A stretch of 64,000 nt of DNA from Chromatium weissei. Lineage in GTDB: Bacteria > Pseudomonadota > Gammaproteobacteria > Chromatiales > Chromatiaceae. Under the pieces are notes generated by a model, which had not been told where the DNA came from, did no database searches, and saw only the letters and a program-made list of their open reading frames with translations. Below are positions 1-9,321 of the stretch, one piece after another. Position 1 is the stretch's first letter, and every line of letters begins with the position of its first letter. The stretch covers positions 1-64,000 of the forward strand of contig NZ_NRRR01000003.1 of NCBI RefSeq assembly GCF_016583765.1, read 5' to 3'. The translations under genes were made by a program, and so were the position numbers.

Positions 1-400
1 ACTGTTGCAGCGCCAATAGAAAATAAACCAGTTGTGCAACAATCTCAGCCTGAGCCGATTGAAATCACATCTGTGCCGATTAAGCCGGCGGTAAAAGCAG
101 TTGAAATTGCATCGAATCCAACTCCACAAATCATTGAAGCTGAGTTGGAACCTGTTGTAATACCAATAGAAAATAAACCAGTTGAAGTTGCAACTGCGCC
201 GATTAAATCGGAAGTAAAAATAATTGAAACCGCGTCTGCTCCAACTCTGTCAGTAATTGAAACTGAGTTAAAAACTGTTGCAGCGCCAATAGAAAATAAA
301 CCAGTTGTGCAACAATCTCAGCCTGAGCCGATTGAAATCACATCTGTGCCGATTAAGCCGGCGGTAAAAGCAGTTGAAATTGCATCGAATCCAACTCCAC
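1..400 (+). repeat. Perfect 127-base direct repeat inside fliK (period 273)
   Basis: Bases 1-127 are identical, base for base, to 274-400. The left copy is cut by the window edge, so the true repeat may be longer. The 273-base offset is exactly 91 codons, so the frame is kept. More diverged versions of the same unit follow (about 460-610), at roughly 45-50 codon spacing. This looks like recent in-frame tandem duplication of ruler segments. Confidence 0.9.
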
Positions 401-1551
401 CAGTGATTGAAACTGAATTGGAACCTGTTGCAACTTCAATAGAAGTTAAGCCAATTGTGCAATCTCAACCTGAGCCAACTGAAACCACGTCTGCGCCGAT
501 TAAACCGGAACTAAAACCGATTGAAATTGCATCGACTCCAACTCGACCAGAGATTGAAACTGAGTTGGAATCTGTTGCAACGCCAATAGAAATTAAGCCG
601 GTTGCTCAAGTACAAGTTGAGTCTAAGTCAACTGAATTTAGATCGATACCAATTCAGCCAATAACAAAAAACACAGAACAAAATCAAATGCCATCTCAAT
701 TGGTATTGGCATCAGAAACAACAATTGCACCGGCATTGATGAATGCAGCAGTGCCTCGATTTGGTCGTACAACAATATCAGCAACAGATGACATTGAATC
801 TACAATTGCTACGCAGCATTCAATTACAGACGCAGAAAGCGCAACGACTCTCGAATCAATACCATTGCCATTATCTCAACAAAAAACCATAATATCGCAA
901 GAAACGCAGCGAGTTATTGAGCCTCGGCGATTTCAGCCACTTTTTTCTGAACAAGGAACGCTATTGCGTCCAATTGCAATCGATTCGGAATCTAAACAAA
1001 ACAAATTAGAGAATACGGATAACTCAATTTCAGAGAAGTCAGTATCAATACCAACAACACCTTTGACGACATTAAATATACCGAACGCTGCGCCATCCAC
1101 ACGTCCATTAGATTTAGCAACAGTATTGCAGCAAGGTGGGGAACGTTATCTCAGTGAACCAGTGAAATGGTTAGTACAAACAAATGCAAATTCTGTTGAA
1201 TTGAAGTTGCATCCAGCAAATTTAGGAGCAATTGATGTGCGGGTCACAATGGAAGCTGAAAAAGCGCACATACAATTTTTATCTTCCAATTCAATCGTCC
1301 GTGATGTATTAGAAGCGGCACTGCCACGTTTACGCGATAGTTTGGCGCAAGACGGTTTACAACTTGGTACGGTGTCGGTTTCTGATCAAGCGGCAGAACA
1401 ACGGCGTGGTTCTGGACGCGAATTGGCCGAAGCAATACAACAAGAACGTCAGCATTTCGATGACATTGATGCGGAAATACAAACAGAAACGCCGTCTTAT
1501 GATAATAATGCGGCGCTAATCGATGATGGATTGTTGAATGATTTTGCATAA
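1..1551 (+). CDS. fliK: Flagellar hook-length control protein FliK (5' partial)
   Basis: FliK is the secreted ruler that ends hook growth by switching FlhB from rod/hook to filament substrates. The reading frame is open from base 1 (reads TVAAPIENKPV), so the gene starts outside the window; the GTG at 34 is internal to a repeat and is not the start. About 215 visible residues are Pro/Glu/Thr/Ile-rich imperfect repeats (PEPIEITS, IKPAVKAVEIAS and relatives), the expected flexible ruler region. The C-terminal ~120 residues are the Flg_hook domain, with LKLHPANLGAIDVRV and a long amphipathic helix. FliK genes normally lie just before fliL, as here. A 121-base gap separates it from fliL. Identity is firm from the C-terminal domain plus context. 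Confidence 0.93.
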   Translation, partial: TVAAPIENKPVVQQSQPEPIEITSVPIKPAVKAVEIASNPTPQIIEAELEPVVIPIENKPVEVATAPIKSEVKIIETASAPTLSVIETELKTVAAPIENKPVVQQSQPEPIEITSVPIKPAVKAVEIASNPTPPVIETELEPVATSIEVKPIVQSQPEPTETTSAPIKPELKPIEIASTPTRPEIETELESVATPIEIKPVAQVQVESKSTEFRSIPIQPITKNTEQNQMPSQLVLASETTIAPALMNAAVPRFGRTTISATDDIESTIATQHSITDAESATTLESIPLPLSQQKTIISQETQRVIEPRRFQPLFSEQGTLLRPIAIDSESKQNKLENTDNSISEKSVSIPTTPLTTLNIPNAAPSTRPLDLATVLQQGGERYLSEPVKWLVQTNANSVELKLHPANLGAIDVRVTMEAEKAHIQFLSSNSIVRDVLEAALPRLRDSLAQDGLQLGTVSVSDQAAEQRRGSGRELAEAIQQERQHFDDIDAEIQTETPSYDNNAALIDDGLLNDFA

Positions 1552-1672
1552 AATAATTGACAACACCATACAGCATTTCTGTGATCTGGTATGCTAATGA
1601 CATACTTGATGTAAAGCGTTATTTCGGTGCGTAATACCTCCAATTTAAGGTAATTATTCCTAGGAAGAAAAT

Positions 1673-2236
1673 ATGGCTAAACAACCCGCTCCAACAACTG
1701 AAAATAAAGAAGATGCGCCTAAAAACGGCAAACTTAAGCTCATTTTATTGATTGTTGGAATTGTATTTGTACTTCTTGTTGGTGCAGGTGCTGCTTATTA
1801 CTTTTTAATTTATGCTCCTGCCGCACATAGTGAAAAAACTGATGATGCGGATCATTCAAAGACTGAACCAGTAGTGAATGAACACGCATCGGCATCAAAT
1901 GAACATCCTATTGAACAAGTTCCGGTGATTTATCATCCTTTTGATCCTATAACAGTGAATATCGCTGCGGGCGGACCCGGTAAATATCTACGCATTAGTA
2001 TTGTTGTTGTGACGCGTACACCTGGTGTTGTTGCTGCATTGGATAAAAATTTACCGATGATTCGTAATGATTTACTCATTCGTTTATCGGGACAAAATTA
2101 TTCAGTACTGAATAGCACTGATGGCAAAAATGTGTTGCGTGAAGATTTGAAAAAAATGCTCGTTGATATTCTTATGAAGGCGAGAGAACCCGCTGATATT
2201 CAGGATATTTTGTTTACAGATATGGTCATGCAATAA
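1673..2236 (+). CDS. fliL: Flagellar basal body-associated protein FliL
   Basis: FliL is a single-pass inner-membrane protein that surrounds the stators and raises torque. The 187 residues show a short basic cytoplasmic tail, one membrane segment at about residues 22-47 (LILLIVGIVFVLLVGAGAAY), a charged His/Asp/Glu-rich linker, and the periplasmic FliL domain from about residue 85 (PFDPITVNI, KYLRISIVV) to the C terminus. Length is normal. AGGAAGAAA ends 2 bases before the ATG, a usable if close ribosome binding site. fliM follows after 15 bases, so the two are probably co-transcribed. Confidence 0.95.
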   Translation: MAKQPAPTTENKEDAPKNGKLKLILLIVGIVFVLLVGAGAAYYFLIYAPAAHSEKTDDADHSKTEPVVNEHASASNEHPIEQVPVIYHPFDPITVNIAAGGPGKYLRISIVVVTRTPGVVAALDKNLPMIRNDLLIRLSGQNYSVLNSTDGKNVLREDLKKMLVDILMKAREPADIQDILFTDMVMQ

Positions 2237-2251
2237 AGGATTGAAATTGGC

Positions 2252-3235
2252 ATGGCACAGCAAACCGATATTCTTAGCCAAGATGAAATTGACGCGCTAT
2301 TACACGGTGTTGATGATGGTGATATCGATACGAGTGCAAATCCTTTTCCTGCTGATGGCAATGCACGTCCATTTGACTTTGCAACTCAAGAACGTATCGT
2401 GCGCGGGCGAATGCCCACGCTTGATATGATTAATGAACGCTTTGCACGTTATTTGCGTATTCATCTATTTAATTTATTGCGACGCTCATCTGAAGTTTCT
2501 GTGATTGGTGCGCGAATTACTAAATTTTCTGAATACGTTCATGGTCTCTATGTTCCCACCAGCTTGAATATGGTACGAGTTATTCCGTTGCATGGCACGG
2601 GACTATTCGTATTAGACCCTAAACTTGTATTTAGTTTGGTTGACAATTTTTTTGGTGGGGATGGACGCTATTATTCACGAATTGAAGGTCGTGATTTTAC
2701 GGCAATGGAGTTACGGGTTATTAAAAACCTGCTTGATGCTGCATTTGAAGATATGCAAAAGGCTTGGGAGCCTGTAATGGATTTAACCTTCGAGTTTATT
2801 AATTCCGAAGTTAATCCGCAGTTCGCCAATATCGTCAGCCCAACTGAAATTGTTGTTATCAACGATTTTCACATTGAATTAGATGGTGGCGGCGGTAATT
2901 TGCATGTTACGCTGCCTTATTCAATGATTGAACCAATTCGTGAGCAATTAGATACTGGATTACAATCGGATCGCTCTGGTGTCGACGAACGCTGGTTACG
3001 TGCACTTCAAGAAGAAATTCCCACCGCAATTGTTAACATTAGTTCAACTTTAATTGAAGCGGAATTGACCGTTGATGAATTACTTGATATGCGAGCAGGT
3101 GATATTATTCCAGTTAATTTACCTGAAACTGTGGTTTTATTCGTTGAGGATATACCACTTTTTCGAGGAAAATTTGGCGTTTCTAATGGTCACAATGCCA
3201 TTAAAATTTCTGAATATATTCATGCCAAGCATTAA
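2252..3235 (+). CDS. fliM: Flagellar motor switch protein FliM
   Basis: FliM forms the middle of the C-ring, binds CheY-P and sets rotation direction. The 327-residue protein has the N-terminal CheY-docking helix LSQDEIDALLHG (residues 8-19), the CheC-like middle domain (about 45-230; RYLRIHLFNLLRRSSEV) and a C-terminal SpoA domain (about 250-325; VNISSTLIEAELTVDELLDM). Length is typical. The start has AAAGGA upstream. The N-terminal motif recurs in CheZ and twice in CheA in this window (see findings). fliN follows after 12 bases. Confidence 0.97.
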   Translation: MAQQTDILSQDEIDALLHGVDDGDIDTSANPFPADGNARPFDFATQERIVRGRMPTLDMINERFARYLRIHLFNLLRRSSEVSVIGARITKFSEYVHGLYVPTSLNMVRVIPLHGTGLFVLDPKLVFSLVDNFFGGDGRYYSRIEGRDFTAMELRVIKNLLDAAFEDMQKAWEPVMDLTFEFINSEVNPQFANIVSPTEIVVINDFHIELDGGGGNLHVTLPYSMIEPIREQLDTGLQSDRSGVDERWLRALQEEIPTAIVNISSTLIEAELTVDELLDMRAGDIIPVNLPETVVLFVEDIPLFRGKFGVSNGHNAIKISEYIHAKH

Positions 3236-3247
3236 ACGGATAGCAAT

Positions 3248-3748
3248 ATGAGTGATGATACTGATTTGGGCGATGCTATTGCTGATGATTGGGCTTCAGC
3301 ATTAGAAGAACAAAAAGAAGCTGCCGCTGCACCACCAGATTTGCCACCGGAACGTCCTGCAGCACGACAGAATAGCGGCAGACCAACACCAAAATTGCGC
3401 CGTTTTGGTGAAGAAACAATGGATTCACTCAATGCACAACCAATGAATCCAGATGATTTTTCAGGAACACCTCCATCATCGTTAGAGAATCTTAATCTCA
3501 ACATGTTATTGGATGTGCCGGTGACGATTTCAATGGAAATCGGACGTTCACGAATAACCATTCGTAATTTATTACAATTGAACCAAGGCTCTGTTGTGGA
3601 ATTAGATCGATTGGCTGGTGCACCGCTGGATGTTTTAGTCAATGGCACTTTAATTGCGCATGGAGAAGTCGTCGTCGTCAATGAAAAATTTGGTATTCGT
3701 TTAACCGACGTGATTAGTCCAAGTGAACGCGTTCGTAAACTTCGGTAA
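3248..3748 (+). CDS. fliN: Flagellar motor switch protein FliN
   Basis: FliN forms the lower C-ring and, with FliH, docks the export ATPase. The C-terminal SpoA domain (about residues 85-160) is clear: LLDVPVTISMEIGRSRITI, LLQLNQGSVVELDRLAG, GEVVVVNEKFGIRLTD. The 166 residues are longer than the ~137 of E. coli because of an N-terminal acidic helix followed by an Ala/Pro/Arg-rich linker (about 20-75); such extensions are common in FliN of polar systems. It sits between fliM and fliO in the usual order. Confidence 0.96.
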   Translation: MSDDTDLGDAIADDWASALEEQKEAAAAPPDLPPERPAARQNSGRPTPKLRRFGEETMDSLNAQPMNPDDFSGTPPSSLENLNLNMLLDVPVTISMEIGRSRITIRNLLQLNQGSVVELDRLAGAPLDVLVNGTLIAHGEVVVVNEKFGIRLTDVISPSERVRKLR

Positions 3749-3757
3749 ATAAATGTG

Positions 3758-4189
3758 ATGTCTAAAGTAAACACATTAGCTTATCGCTGCGGAATCTGGT
3801 TTTCGGGAATGTCATCAACGGCATTAGCGAATACCACGCCTACGACTATTTCAACGCAAGCAGCAAGTTATTTGACGCAGTTAGTCGGTGGTTTAATTCT
3901 CGTTATTTTACTCATTTTATTCATGGCATGGCTGCTTCGTCGTTTGCCCGGAACGATGATGCAGGGATCACAAATCATTGAAATTTTAGCAGTGCGCGTT
4001 ATTGGAAACCGCGAGCGTCTATTACTAATACAGGTTGGAGAAGAGCAATTGTTAGTGGGATTAACGCCTGCTGGCTTGTGTCATTTACACACGCTGCAAA
4101 TACCGATTGTAGTGCCTTCAATTGAACCGCAGACTAATGATTTTGCTAAACTATTAAACAAGATTCGCAATTCTGGATTAAAAAAATGA
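3758..4189 (+). CDS. fliO: Flagellar biosynthesis protein FliO
   Basis: FliO is a membrane chaperone for assembly of the FliP ring of the export gate. The ~143 residues have a possible cleavable signal near the N terminus, one strong membrane segment (about 40-63; [20 protein letters not shown]) and the cytoplasmic FliO domain ([31 protein letters not shown]). A GTG one codon upstream (3755) is an alternative start. The stop overlaps the fliP start (ATGA), which implies translational coupling. FliO is poorly conserved; position between fliN and fliP supports the call. Confidence 0.92.
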   Translation: MSKVNTLAYRCGIWFSGMSSTALANTTPTTISTQAASYLTQLVGGLILVILLILFMAWLLRRLPGTMMQGSQIIEILAVRVIGNRERLLLIQVGEEQLLVGLTPAGLCHLHTLQIPIVVPSIEPQTNDFAKLLNKIRNSGLKK

Positions 4190-4938
4190 TAAAGCACTGG
4201 CAATTCAGGCTGATGCTGATTATCGGTCTGGTGTTGCCAGGAATCGTATTCGCACAAATTGGCGGAATGAATGCAATTACCGTCACGACTGCTCCTAACG
4301 GCGGACAAGTTTATTCACTAACACTACAAATTCTATTGTTAATGACATTGCTGACGCTTTTGCCATCAGCACTCATTATGCTCACATCATTCACTCGTAT
4401 TATTATTGTACTCGCCATTTTGCGCCAAGGATTAGGCACTTCACAAACACCGTCAAATCAAATTCTATTAGGTCTCGCATTCTTTTTGACTCTTTTCGTC
4501 ATGTCTCCGGTTTTTCAAGAAATCTATGACACGGCTGTTTTGCCTTATCTTGCAGAAAAACTTGGTACTGAAGAAGCCATTAGCAAAGCAGTTAAACCGT
4601 TACGCGCATTCATGTTAGAACAAACGCGAGAAACTGATCTTGCTTTATTTGCAGAGATTAGAGGAATTGATGGTTTTGAATCTCCAGATGCTATTCCACT
4701 TAACCTGTTAGTGCCCTCGTTTATTATTAGTGAGTTGAAAACAGCATTTCAGATCGGCTTTCTAATTTTAATTCCATTTTTAATTATTGATTTAGTGGTT
4801 GCGAGCGTATTGATGTCAATGGGTATGATGATGTTATCGCCGCTTATCATTTCACTGCCATTCAAAATTATGCTGTTTGTTCTAGTCGATGGTTGGTCCT
4901 TGATTATGGGAACCTTGGCGCAAAGTTTTTACAGTTGA
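4186..4938 (+). CDS. fliP: Flagellar export gate protein FliP
   Basis: FliP forms the core pentamer of the type III export gate together with FliR and FliQ. The 250-residue protein has a signal-like first segment ending near VFA, then the conserved [18 protein letters not shown] block (about residues 65-83), the [12 protein letters not shown] segment, the long periplasmic loop, and the C-terminal hydrophobic hairpin with SMGMMMLSP. Length is normal. ATG overlaps the fliO stop and fliQ follows after 11 bases. Confidence 0.97.
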   Translation: MIKHWQFRLMLIIGLVLPGIVFAQIGGMNAITVTTAPNGGQVYSLTLQILLLMTLLTLLPSALIMLTSFTRIIIVLAILRQGLGTSQTPSNQILLGLAFFLTLFVMSPVFQEIYDTAVLPYLAEKLGTEEAISKAVKPLRAFMLEQTRETDLALFAEIRGIDGFESPDAIPLNLLVPSFIISELKTAFQIGFLILIPFLIIDLVVASVLMSMGMMMLSPLIISLPFKIMLFVLVDGWSLIMGTLAQSFYS

Positions 4939-4949
4939 GATAACAACAC

Positions 4950-5219
4950 ATGACACCCGAAATGGTATTAGATATTGGTAAAGAAGCTGGCGAAATGATT
5001 ATTTTACTATCAGCGCCACCGCTTTTAGCAGGCTTAATTATTGGTTTAGTTATTAGTATGATTCAAGCAGCAACTCAGATTCAAGAAATGACACTGAGTT
5101 TTATTCCTAAACTATTGGGCATTGGTGCGGCATTGGTATTTACTGGACATTGGATGTTGTCACTGATTACTGATTACGTCACGCGTTTATATCATTCAAT
5201 TCCTAATTTAATCGGTTAA
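4950..5219 (+). CDS. fliQ: Flagellar export gate protein FliQ
   Basis: An 89-residue two-helix membrane protein that wraps the FliP/FliR core of the export gate. The first helix is LLSAPPLLAGLIIGLVISMI, followed by the conserved QAATQIQEMTLSFIPKL and a second helix (GIGAALVFTGHWMLSLI). Size and sequence are textbook. It lies between fliP and fliR, 21 bases ahead of fliR. Confidence 0.97.
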   Translation: MTPEMVLDIGKEAGEMIILLSAPPLLAGLIIGLVISMIQAATQIQEMTLSFIPKLLGIGAALVFTGHWMLSLITDYVTRLYHSIPNLIG

Positions 5220-5240
5220 TTATATTTAGCATCATTTCGT

Positions 5241-6014
5241 ATGACTATGGCTGCTCAGGATATTGCGCTATGGGTGGGCGCGTGGATGTGGCCATTCGTG
5301 CGTATTAGTGCCATGCTATTGGTTGCACCGCTTTTTGGTGCACGTCATGTGAATATCCGCGCCCGTCTGGGATTAGGATTGTTATTAGCACTCACGGTTG
5401 TTCCGCAATTAAAAGCACCTCCATTCATTGATCCACTAAGTACAGAAGGTTTGGTTGTCGCCGTGCGCCAAATACTAATTGGCATCGCGCTGGGTTTTAC
5501 GCTTCAAATGATTTTTTCTGCATTGACACAGGCAGGTGAATACATTGCATTATCTATGGGTTTGGGCTTTGCATCAGCAATGGACCCAGTTGGAGGAGTT
5601 CAGGTGCCCATGATTTCGCAATTCCTCACGATACTCGCAATGCTCATTTTTCTTGCCTTAAATGGTCATTTGGTTTTAATTCAATTGCTATTGAAAAGTT
5701 TTGACACGCTGCCGGTGACCGGTGAGGGTTTGACTACGGATGATTTATGGGCAGTGGTGCGCTTTGGTGATGTGATGTTTTCACATGCGTTATTAATTGC
5801 TTTGCCAGCGATGGCGGCATTGTTATTAGTTAATTTGGCAATGGGCGTTGTCACGCGTGCATCACCACAATTGAACATCTTTGCAATTGGTTTTCCCGTG
5901 ACAATTTTAGCAGGATTTATCATTTTAATTCTGAATTTGCCGAGTTTTCCAGCACGCATTGGTGAGTTGTTATTTGCTGCTTTTGCACTAATTAAGCAGA
6001 TAACGAGCATTTAA
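5241..6014 (+). CDS. fliR: Flagellar export gate protein FliR
   Basis: FliR completes the FliP5-FliR1 core of the flagellar secretion pore. The 257 residues hold about six hydrophobic segments, with family blocks FVRISAMLLVAPLFG near the N terminus, ALGFTLQMIFSALTQAGEYI in the middle, and MGVVTRASPQLNIFAIGFP near the C terminus. No good ribosome binding site precedes the ATG at 5241; the ATG at 5247 is an alternative. One base separates it from flhB. Confidence 0.97.
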   Translation: MTMAAQDIALWVGAWMWPFVRISAMLLVAPLFGARHVNIRARLGLGLLLALTVVPQLKAPPFIDPLSTEGLVVAVRQILIGIALGFTLQMIFSALTQAGEYIALSMGLGFASAMDPVGGVQVPMISQFLTILAMLIFLALNGHLVLIQLLLKSFDTLPVTGEGLTTDDLWAVVRFGDVMFSHALLIALPAMAALLLVNLAMGVVTRASPQLNIFAIGFPVTILAGFIILILNLPSFPARIGELLFAAFALIKQITSI

Positions 6015-6015
6015 C

Positions 6016-7164
6016 ATGGCTGAAAACGAAAATGGTCAAGAACAAAGTGAAGAGCCGACGGCAAAACGTCTGCGCGATGCGCGAGAAAAAGGACAGGTTG
6101 CCCGGTCACGCGAATTCAATACGCTAGTCATTTTAATTGCAGGTGGCGCTTATTTTAAATTTCTCGGTGCTGGTTTCGCAATGGATTTAATGATTTTATT
6201 AAAAGAAGCCTTGACGTTTGATCGGCAATTGATTTTTGAAACAGGATTGTTAGTGGCACATTTGCAGGAATTAATGACTCGCGCCATGATCATTATCGCG
6301 CCACTATTTATTTTGATGATGGCTATTGCGATTTTAGGGCCGATTTTGATTGGCGGAGCAAACTTTTCAGCGCAAGCGTTTTCTCCGAAGTTTTCAAAAC
6401 TCAATCCATTAACCGGAATGAAACGGCTGTTTTCAGTACAGGGTTTATTGGAACTCATTAAGGCGTTAAGTAAATTTACTTTGGTTAGCGTGGTTTCTTG
6501 GATGGCAATTAGCAATGTTTGGAATACGCTAATGAATCTCGGTGAATTGCCGATTGACAAGGCAATTATGCAGACGGGTGACATGGCGGTTACCTTGTTT
6601 TTAATTGCTTCTGCGTCGTTATTAGTGGTGGCGCTAATTGATGTTCCTTTTCAATTATGGACGCATAATAAGCAATTGCGAATGACGTTGCAGGAAATTA
6701 AAGACGAATACAAAGAAAGCGATGGAAAACCAGAAGTGAAAGGACGTATTCGGCAATTGCAGCAGGAAATGGCGCGTCAGCGCATGATGTCAGAAGTACC
6801 GAAAGCAGATGTTATTATTACCAATCCAACGCATTACGCCGTTGCATTAACATATCAATCGGAAACGATGTCCGCACCACTTTTATTAGCGAAGGGTATT
6901 GATGAAACAGCGCAAGCAATTCGTGAATTAGCAACGGAACATCACATTACGCAGGTGCAAGCACCAAAGGTGGCACGAGCAATTTATTTCACCACTGAAA
7001 TTGGTCAAGAAATACCGAATGGATTATTCGTTGCAGTAGCACGTTTATTAGCCTACGTTTATCAATTGAAACAAGAAGATGCTGAGGATGTCACGCTGCC
7101 TGATGATTTACCGGTTCCTGATGAATATCTCGATCAAAAAACTGCGCGGCGTATTCGGCGGTAA
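6016..7164 (+). CDS. flhB: Flagellar export switch protein FlhB
   Basis: FlhB is the export-gate subunit whose autocleavage, read by FliK, changes substrate specificity. The 382-residue protein opens with EEPTAKRLRDAREKGQVARS, has four membrane segments (about 30-210), then the cytoplasmic domain. The self-cleaving motif NPTHYAVAL is present (about residues 269-277), so FlhB-N/FlhB-C processing should occur. A second, free-standing copy of the C-terminal domain is coded at 19684-19980. The flhB stop is 6 bases before the preferred flhA start. Confidence 0.97.
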   Translation: MAENENGQEQSEEPTAKRLRDAREKGQVARSREFNTLVILIAGGAYFKFLGAGFAMDLMILLKEALTFDRQLIFETGLLVAHLQELMTRAMIIIAPLFILMMAIAILGPILIGGANFSAQAFSPKFSKLNPLTGMKRLFSVQGLLELIKALSKFTLVSVVSWMAISNVWNTLMNLGELPIDKAIMQTGDMAVTLFLIASASLLVVALIDVPFQLWTHNKQLRMTLQEIKDEYKESDGKPEVKGRIRQLQQEMARQRMMSEVPKADVIITNPTHYAVALTYQSETMSAPLLLAKGIDETAQAIRELATEHHITQVQAPKVARAIYFTTEIGQEIPNGLFVAVARLLAYVYQLKQEDAEDVTLPDDLPVPDEYLDQKTARRIRR

Positions 7165-7170
7165 TTGCTC

Positions 7171-9276
7171 ATGGCAAGCCTGAGCGAACGCATTGGTGGC
7201 GGGCTGGGGCGTTTAGGTTTGGGCGCGCCGCTGATGTTGCTGGCACTGCTGGCGATGTTGGTCTTGCCGCTGCCGCCGCTGGCGTTGGATTTATTGTTTA
7301 CGTTCAACATTGCGCTGTCGTTGATCGTGGTGATGGTGGCGGTGTACACGCCGCGTCCGGTCGATTTCGCGTCTTTTCCGACCATTTTGTTATTGGCGAC
7401 GTTGCTGCGACTGGCGCTCAATGTCGCGTCGACGCGAGTGATTTTGCTGAAAGGCGGTGAAGGCACGGAAGCTGCCGGTCAAGTCATTGAAGCCTTTGGA
7501 CAATTCGTGCTGGGCGGCAACTTTGCGATTGGTTTGGTGGTGTTTGCGATTCTGGTCATCATCAACTTTGTGGTGGTGACCAAGGGCGCGGGGCGCGTGT
7601 CGGAAGTGAGCGCCCGTTTCACTTTGGATGCGATGCCCGGCAAGCAGATGGCGATTGATGCCGATCTCAACGCGGGGCTGATTTCGCAGGAAGATGCGCG
7701 CAAACGCCGTGCAGATGTGGCGCAAGAAGCCGATTTTTACGGTTCGATGGACGGCGCGAGCAAGTTTGTGCGCGGCGATGCCGTTGCGGGAATTCTGATT
7801 TTATTCATCAACATTCTCGGCGGCATCATCATCGGCACGACTCAGCACGGCATGACCTTTAACGACGCGGCGAATAATTACGTGCTGCTGAGTATCGGCG
7901 ACGGGCTGGTCGCGCAATTGCCCGCGCTGCTGCTGTCATCGGCGACCGCCATCGTCGTCACTCGCGCCAACACTGCGCAGGACATGGGGCAGCAGGTTTT
8001 CGGTCAACTGTTTTCCAATCCCCGCGTGCTCTACGTTGCTGCCGGCGTGATTGCGATTCTCGGCATCATTCCCGGAATGCCCAATCTGGTGTTTATCGGT
8101 TTGTCGTCGATGCTGGCGGGCGGCGCTTATCTGCAAAGTCGCAATCCGCCGGAACTCATCGCTGAGGGCGGTGAGCTGCAACAACAGCTACCGGGCGGCG
8201 GTGAAGCGCCAGCGCCAGCGGGCGAACAGGAATTGTCGTGGGATGACGTGCCGCCAGTGGATTTGGTCACATTGGAAGTTGGTTATCGCCTGATTCCGCT
8301 GGTCGACCGCAGTCAAGACGGGCAGTTGATGGGACGCATCAAAGGCATTCGCCGCAAGTTATCGCAAGAATTCGGCTTTTTAATTCAGCCGGTGCACATT
8401 CGAGACAATCTCGATCTCGGCCCGAATCAATATCGCATTTCGCTGCTCGGCGTGATCACGGCAGAAGCGGAGGTGTTTCCTGATCGAGAATTGGCAATCA
8501 ATCCCGGTGAAGTATTCGGCTCCGTGCCCGGAACGCCGACGAAAGACCCGACCTTTAATCTCGACGCGCTGTGGATTGATCCGCTAGATCGAGAAGCGGC
8601 ACAGGGCGCGGGTTATACCGTCGTCGATACTGCGACGGTGATTGCGACGCATTTATCGCAGGTCTTTCGGGACAACGCGCATCGCTTGATCGGTTACGAA
8701 GAAGTTCAGCATTTGCTAGATCAATTGGCGCGGCACTCGCCCAAACTGGTGGAAAATCTGCTGGCATCGAAAATGGTTTCGCTCGGTTTGCTATTAAAAG
8801 TATTGCAGAATTTGCTTGCCGAACAGGTGGCAATTCGTGATTTACGCTCCATCGTCGAAATTTTGGCGGAACGTGCACCCAAGAGTCAGGATTCTGCCGT
8901 CCTCACCGCTGCGGTGCGTATCGCGCTGTCACGTTCGATTGTGCAGGACTTGGTGGGTCCAGACGATGAATTGCCCTTGATTGCGCTTGATCCTGCTTTG
9001 GAGCAAATCTTGCACAAGTCGTTTCAAGGCAGTCAGGGCGAAGCGATTGGCATCGAGCCGGGGCTGGCGGAGCGGGTGCAACGTTCAGTCACCGAAGCGG
9101 TTCGCCAGCAGGAAAGCGAAGGTGCTCCAGCGGTATTGGTGGTCGCGCCAGAGATTCGTTCTTGGATTGCAAATTGGCTACGCGGAGCAGTGCGCAATCT
9201 GACCGTTTTAGCCTTCACCGAGATACCGGACAACCGGCGCATTCGAGTCGTCGCCACCGTCGGCAAGGGTGGCTAA
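7171..9276 (+). CDS. flhA: Flagellar export protein FlhA
   Basis: FlhA is the largest export-gate component; its cytoplasmic ring receives chaperone-substrate complexes. About 701 residues: eight membrane segments in the first ~320 residues, the conserved FHIPEP-type loop (GRVSEVSARFTLDAMPGKQM, DADLNAGLI), then the cytoplasmic domain with VDLVTLEVGYRLIPLVD and IHIRDN-type VHIRDNLDL. TTG at 7165 is an alternative start; ATG 7171 is preferred. G+C is sharply higher than in the genes upstream (39 of 60 at 7201-7260 versus 23 of 60 at 2461-2520), although the gene order is conventional. Confidence 0.97.
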   Translation: MASLSERIGGGLGRLGLGAPLMLLALLAMLVLPLPPLALDLLFTFNIALSLIVVMVAVYTPRPVDFASFPTILLLATLLRLALNVASTRVILLKGGEGTEAAGQVIEAFGQFVLGGNFAIGLVVFAILVIINFVVVTKGAGRVSEVSARFTLDAMPGKQMAIDADLNAGLISQEDARKRRADVAQEADFYGSMDGASKFVRGDAVAGILILFINILGGIIIGTTQHGMTFNDAANNYVLLSIGDGLVAQLPALLLSSATAIVVTRANTAQDMGQQVFGQLFSNPRVLYVAAGVIAILGIIPGMPNLVFIGLSSMLAGGAYLQSRNPPELIAEGGELQQQLPGGGEAPAPAGEQELSWDDVPPVDLVTLEVGYRLIPLVDRSQDGQLMGRIKGIRRKLSQEFGFLIQPVHIRDNLDLGPNQYRISLLGVITAEAEVFPDRELAINPGEVFGSVPGTPTKDPTFNLDALWIDPLDREAAQGAGYTVVDTATVIATHLSQVFRDNAHRLIGYEEVQHLLDQLARHSPKLVENLLASKMVSLGLLLKVLQNLLAEQVAIRDLRSIVEILAERAPKSQDSAVLTAAVRIALSRSIVQDLVGPDDELPLIALDPALEQILHKSFQGSQGEAIGIEPGLAERVQRSVTEAVRQQESEGAPAVLVVAPEIRSWIANWLRGAVRNLTVLAFTEIPDNRRIRVVATVGKGG

Positions 9277-9321
9277 CACCACATGTGAAGCGGGTTGCGC
9301 GAGCGAACAGGAGTGAAGCAG

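Noticed and set aside
1557-1595. TTGACA at 1557-1562 and TATGCT at 1590-1595 as a promoter for fliL
   Set aside because: The spacer would be 27 bases, far from the 16-18 needed. fliL is more likely read from an upstream promoter.
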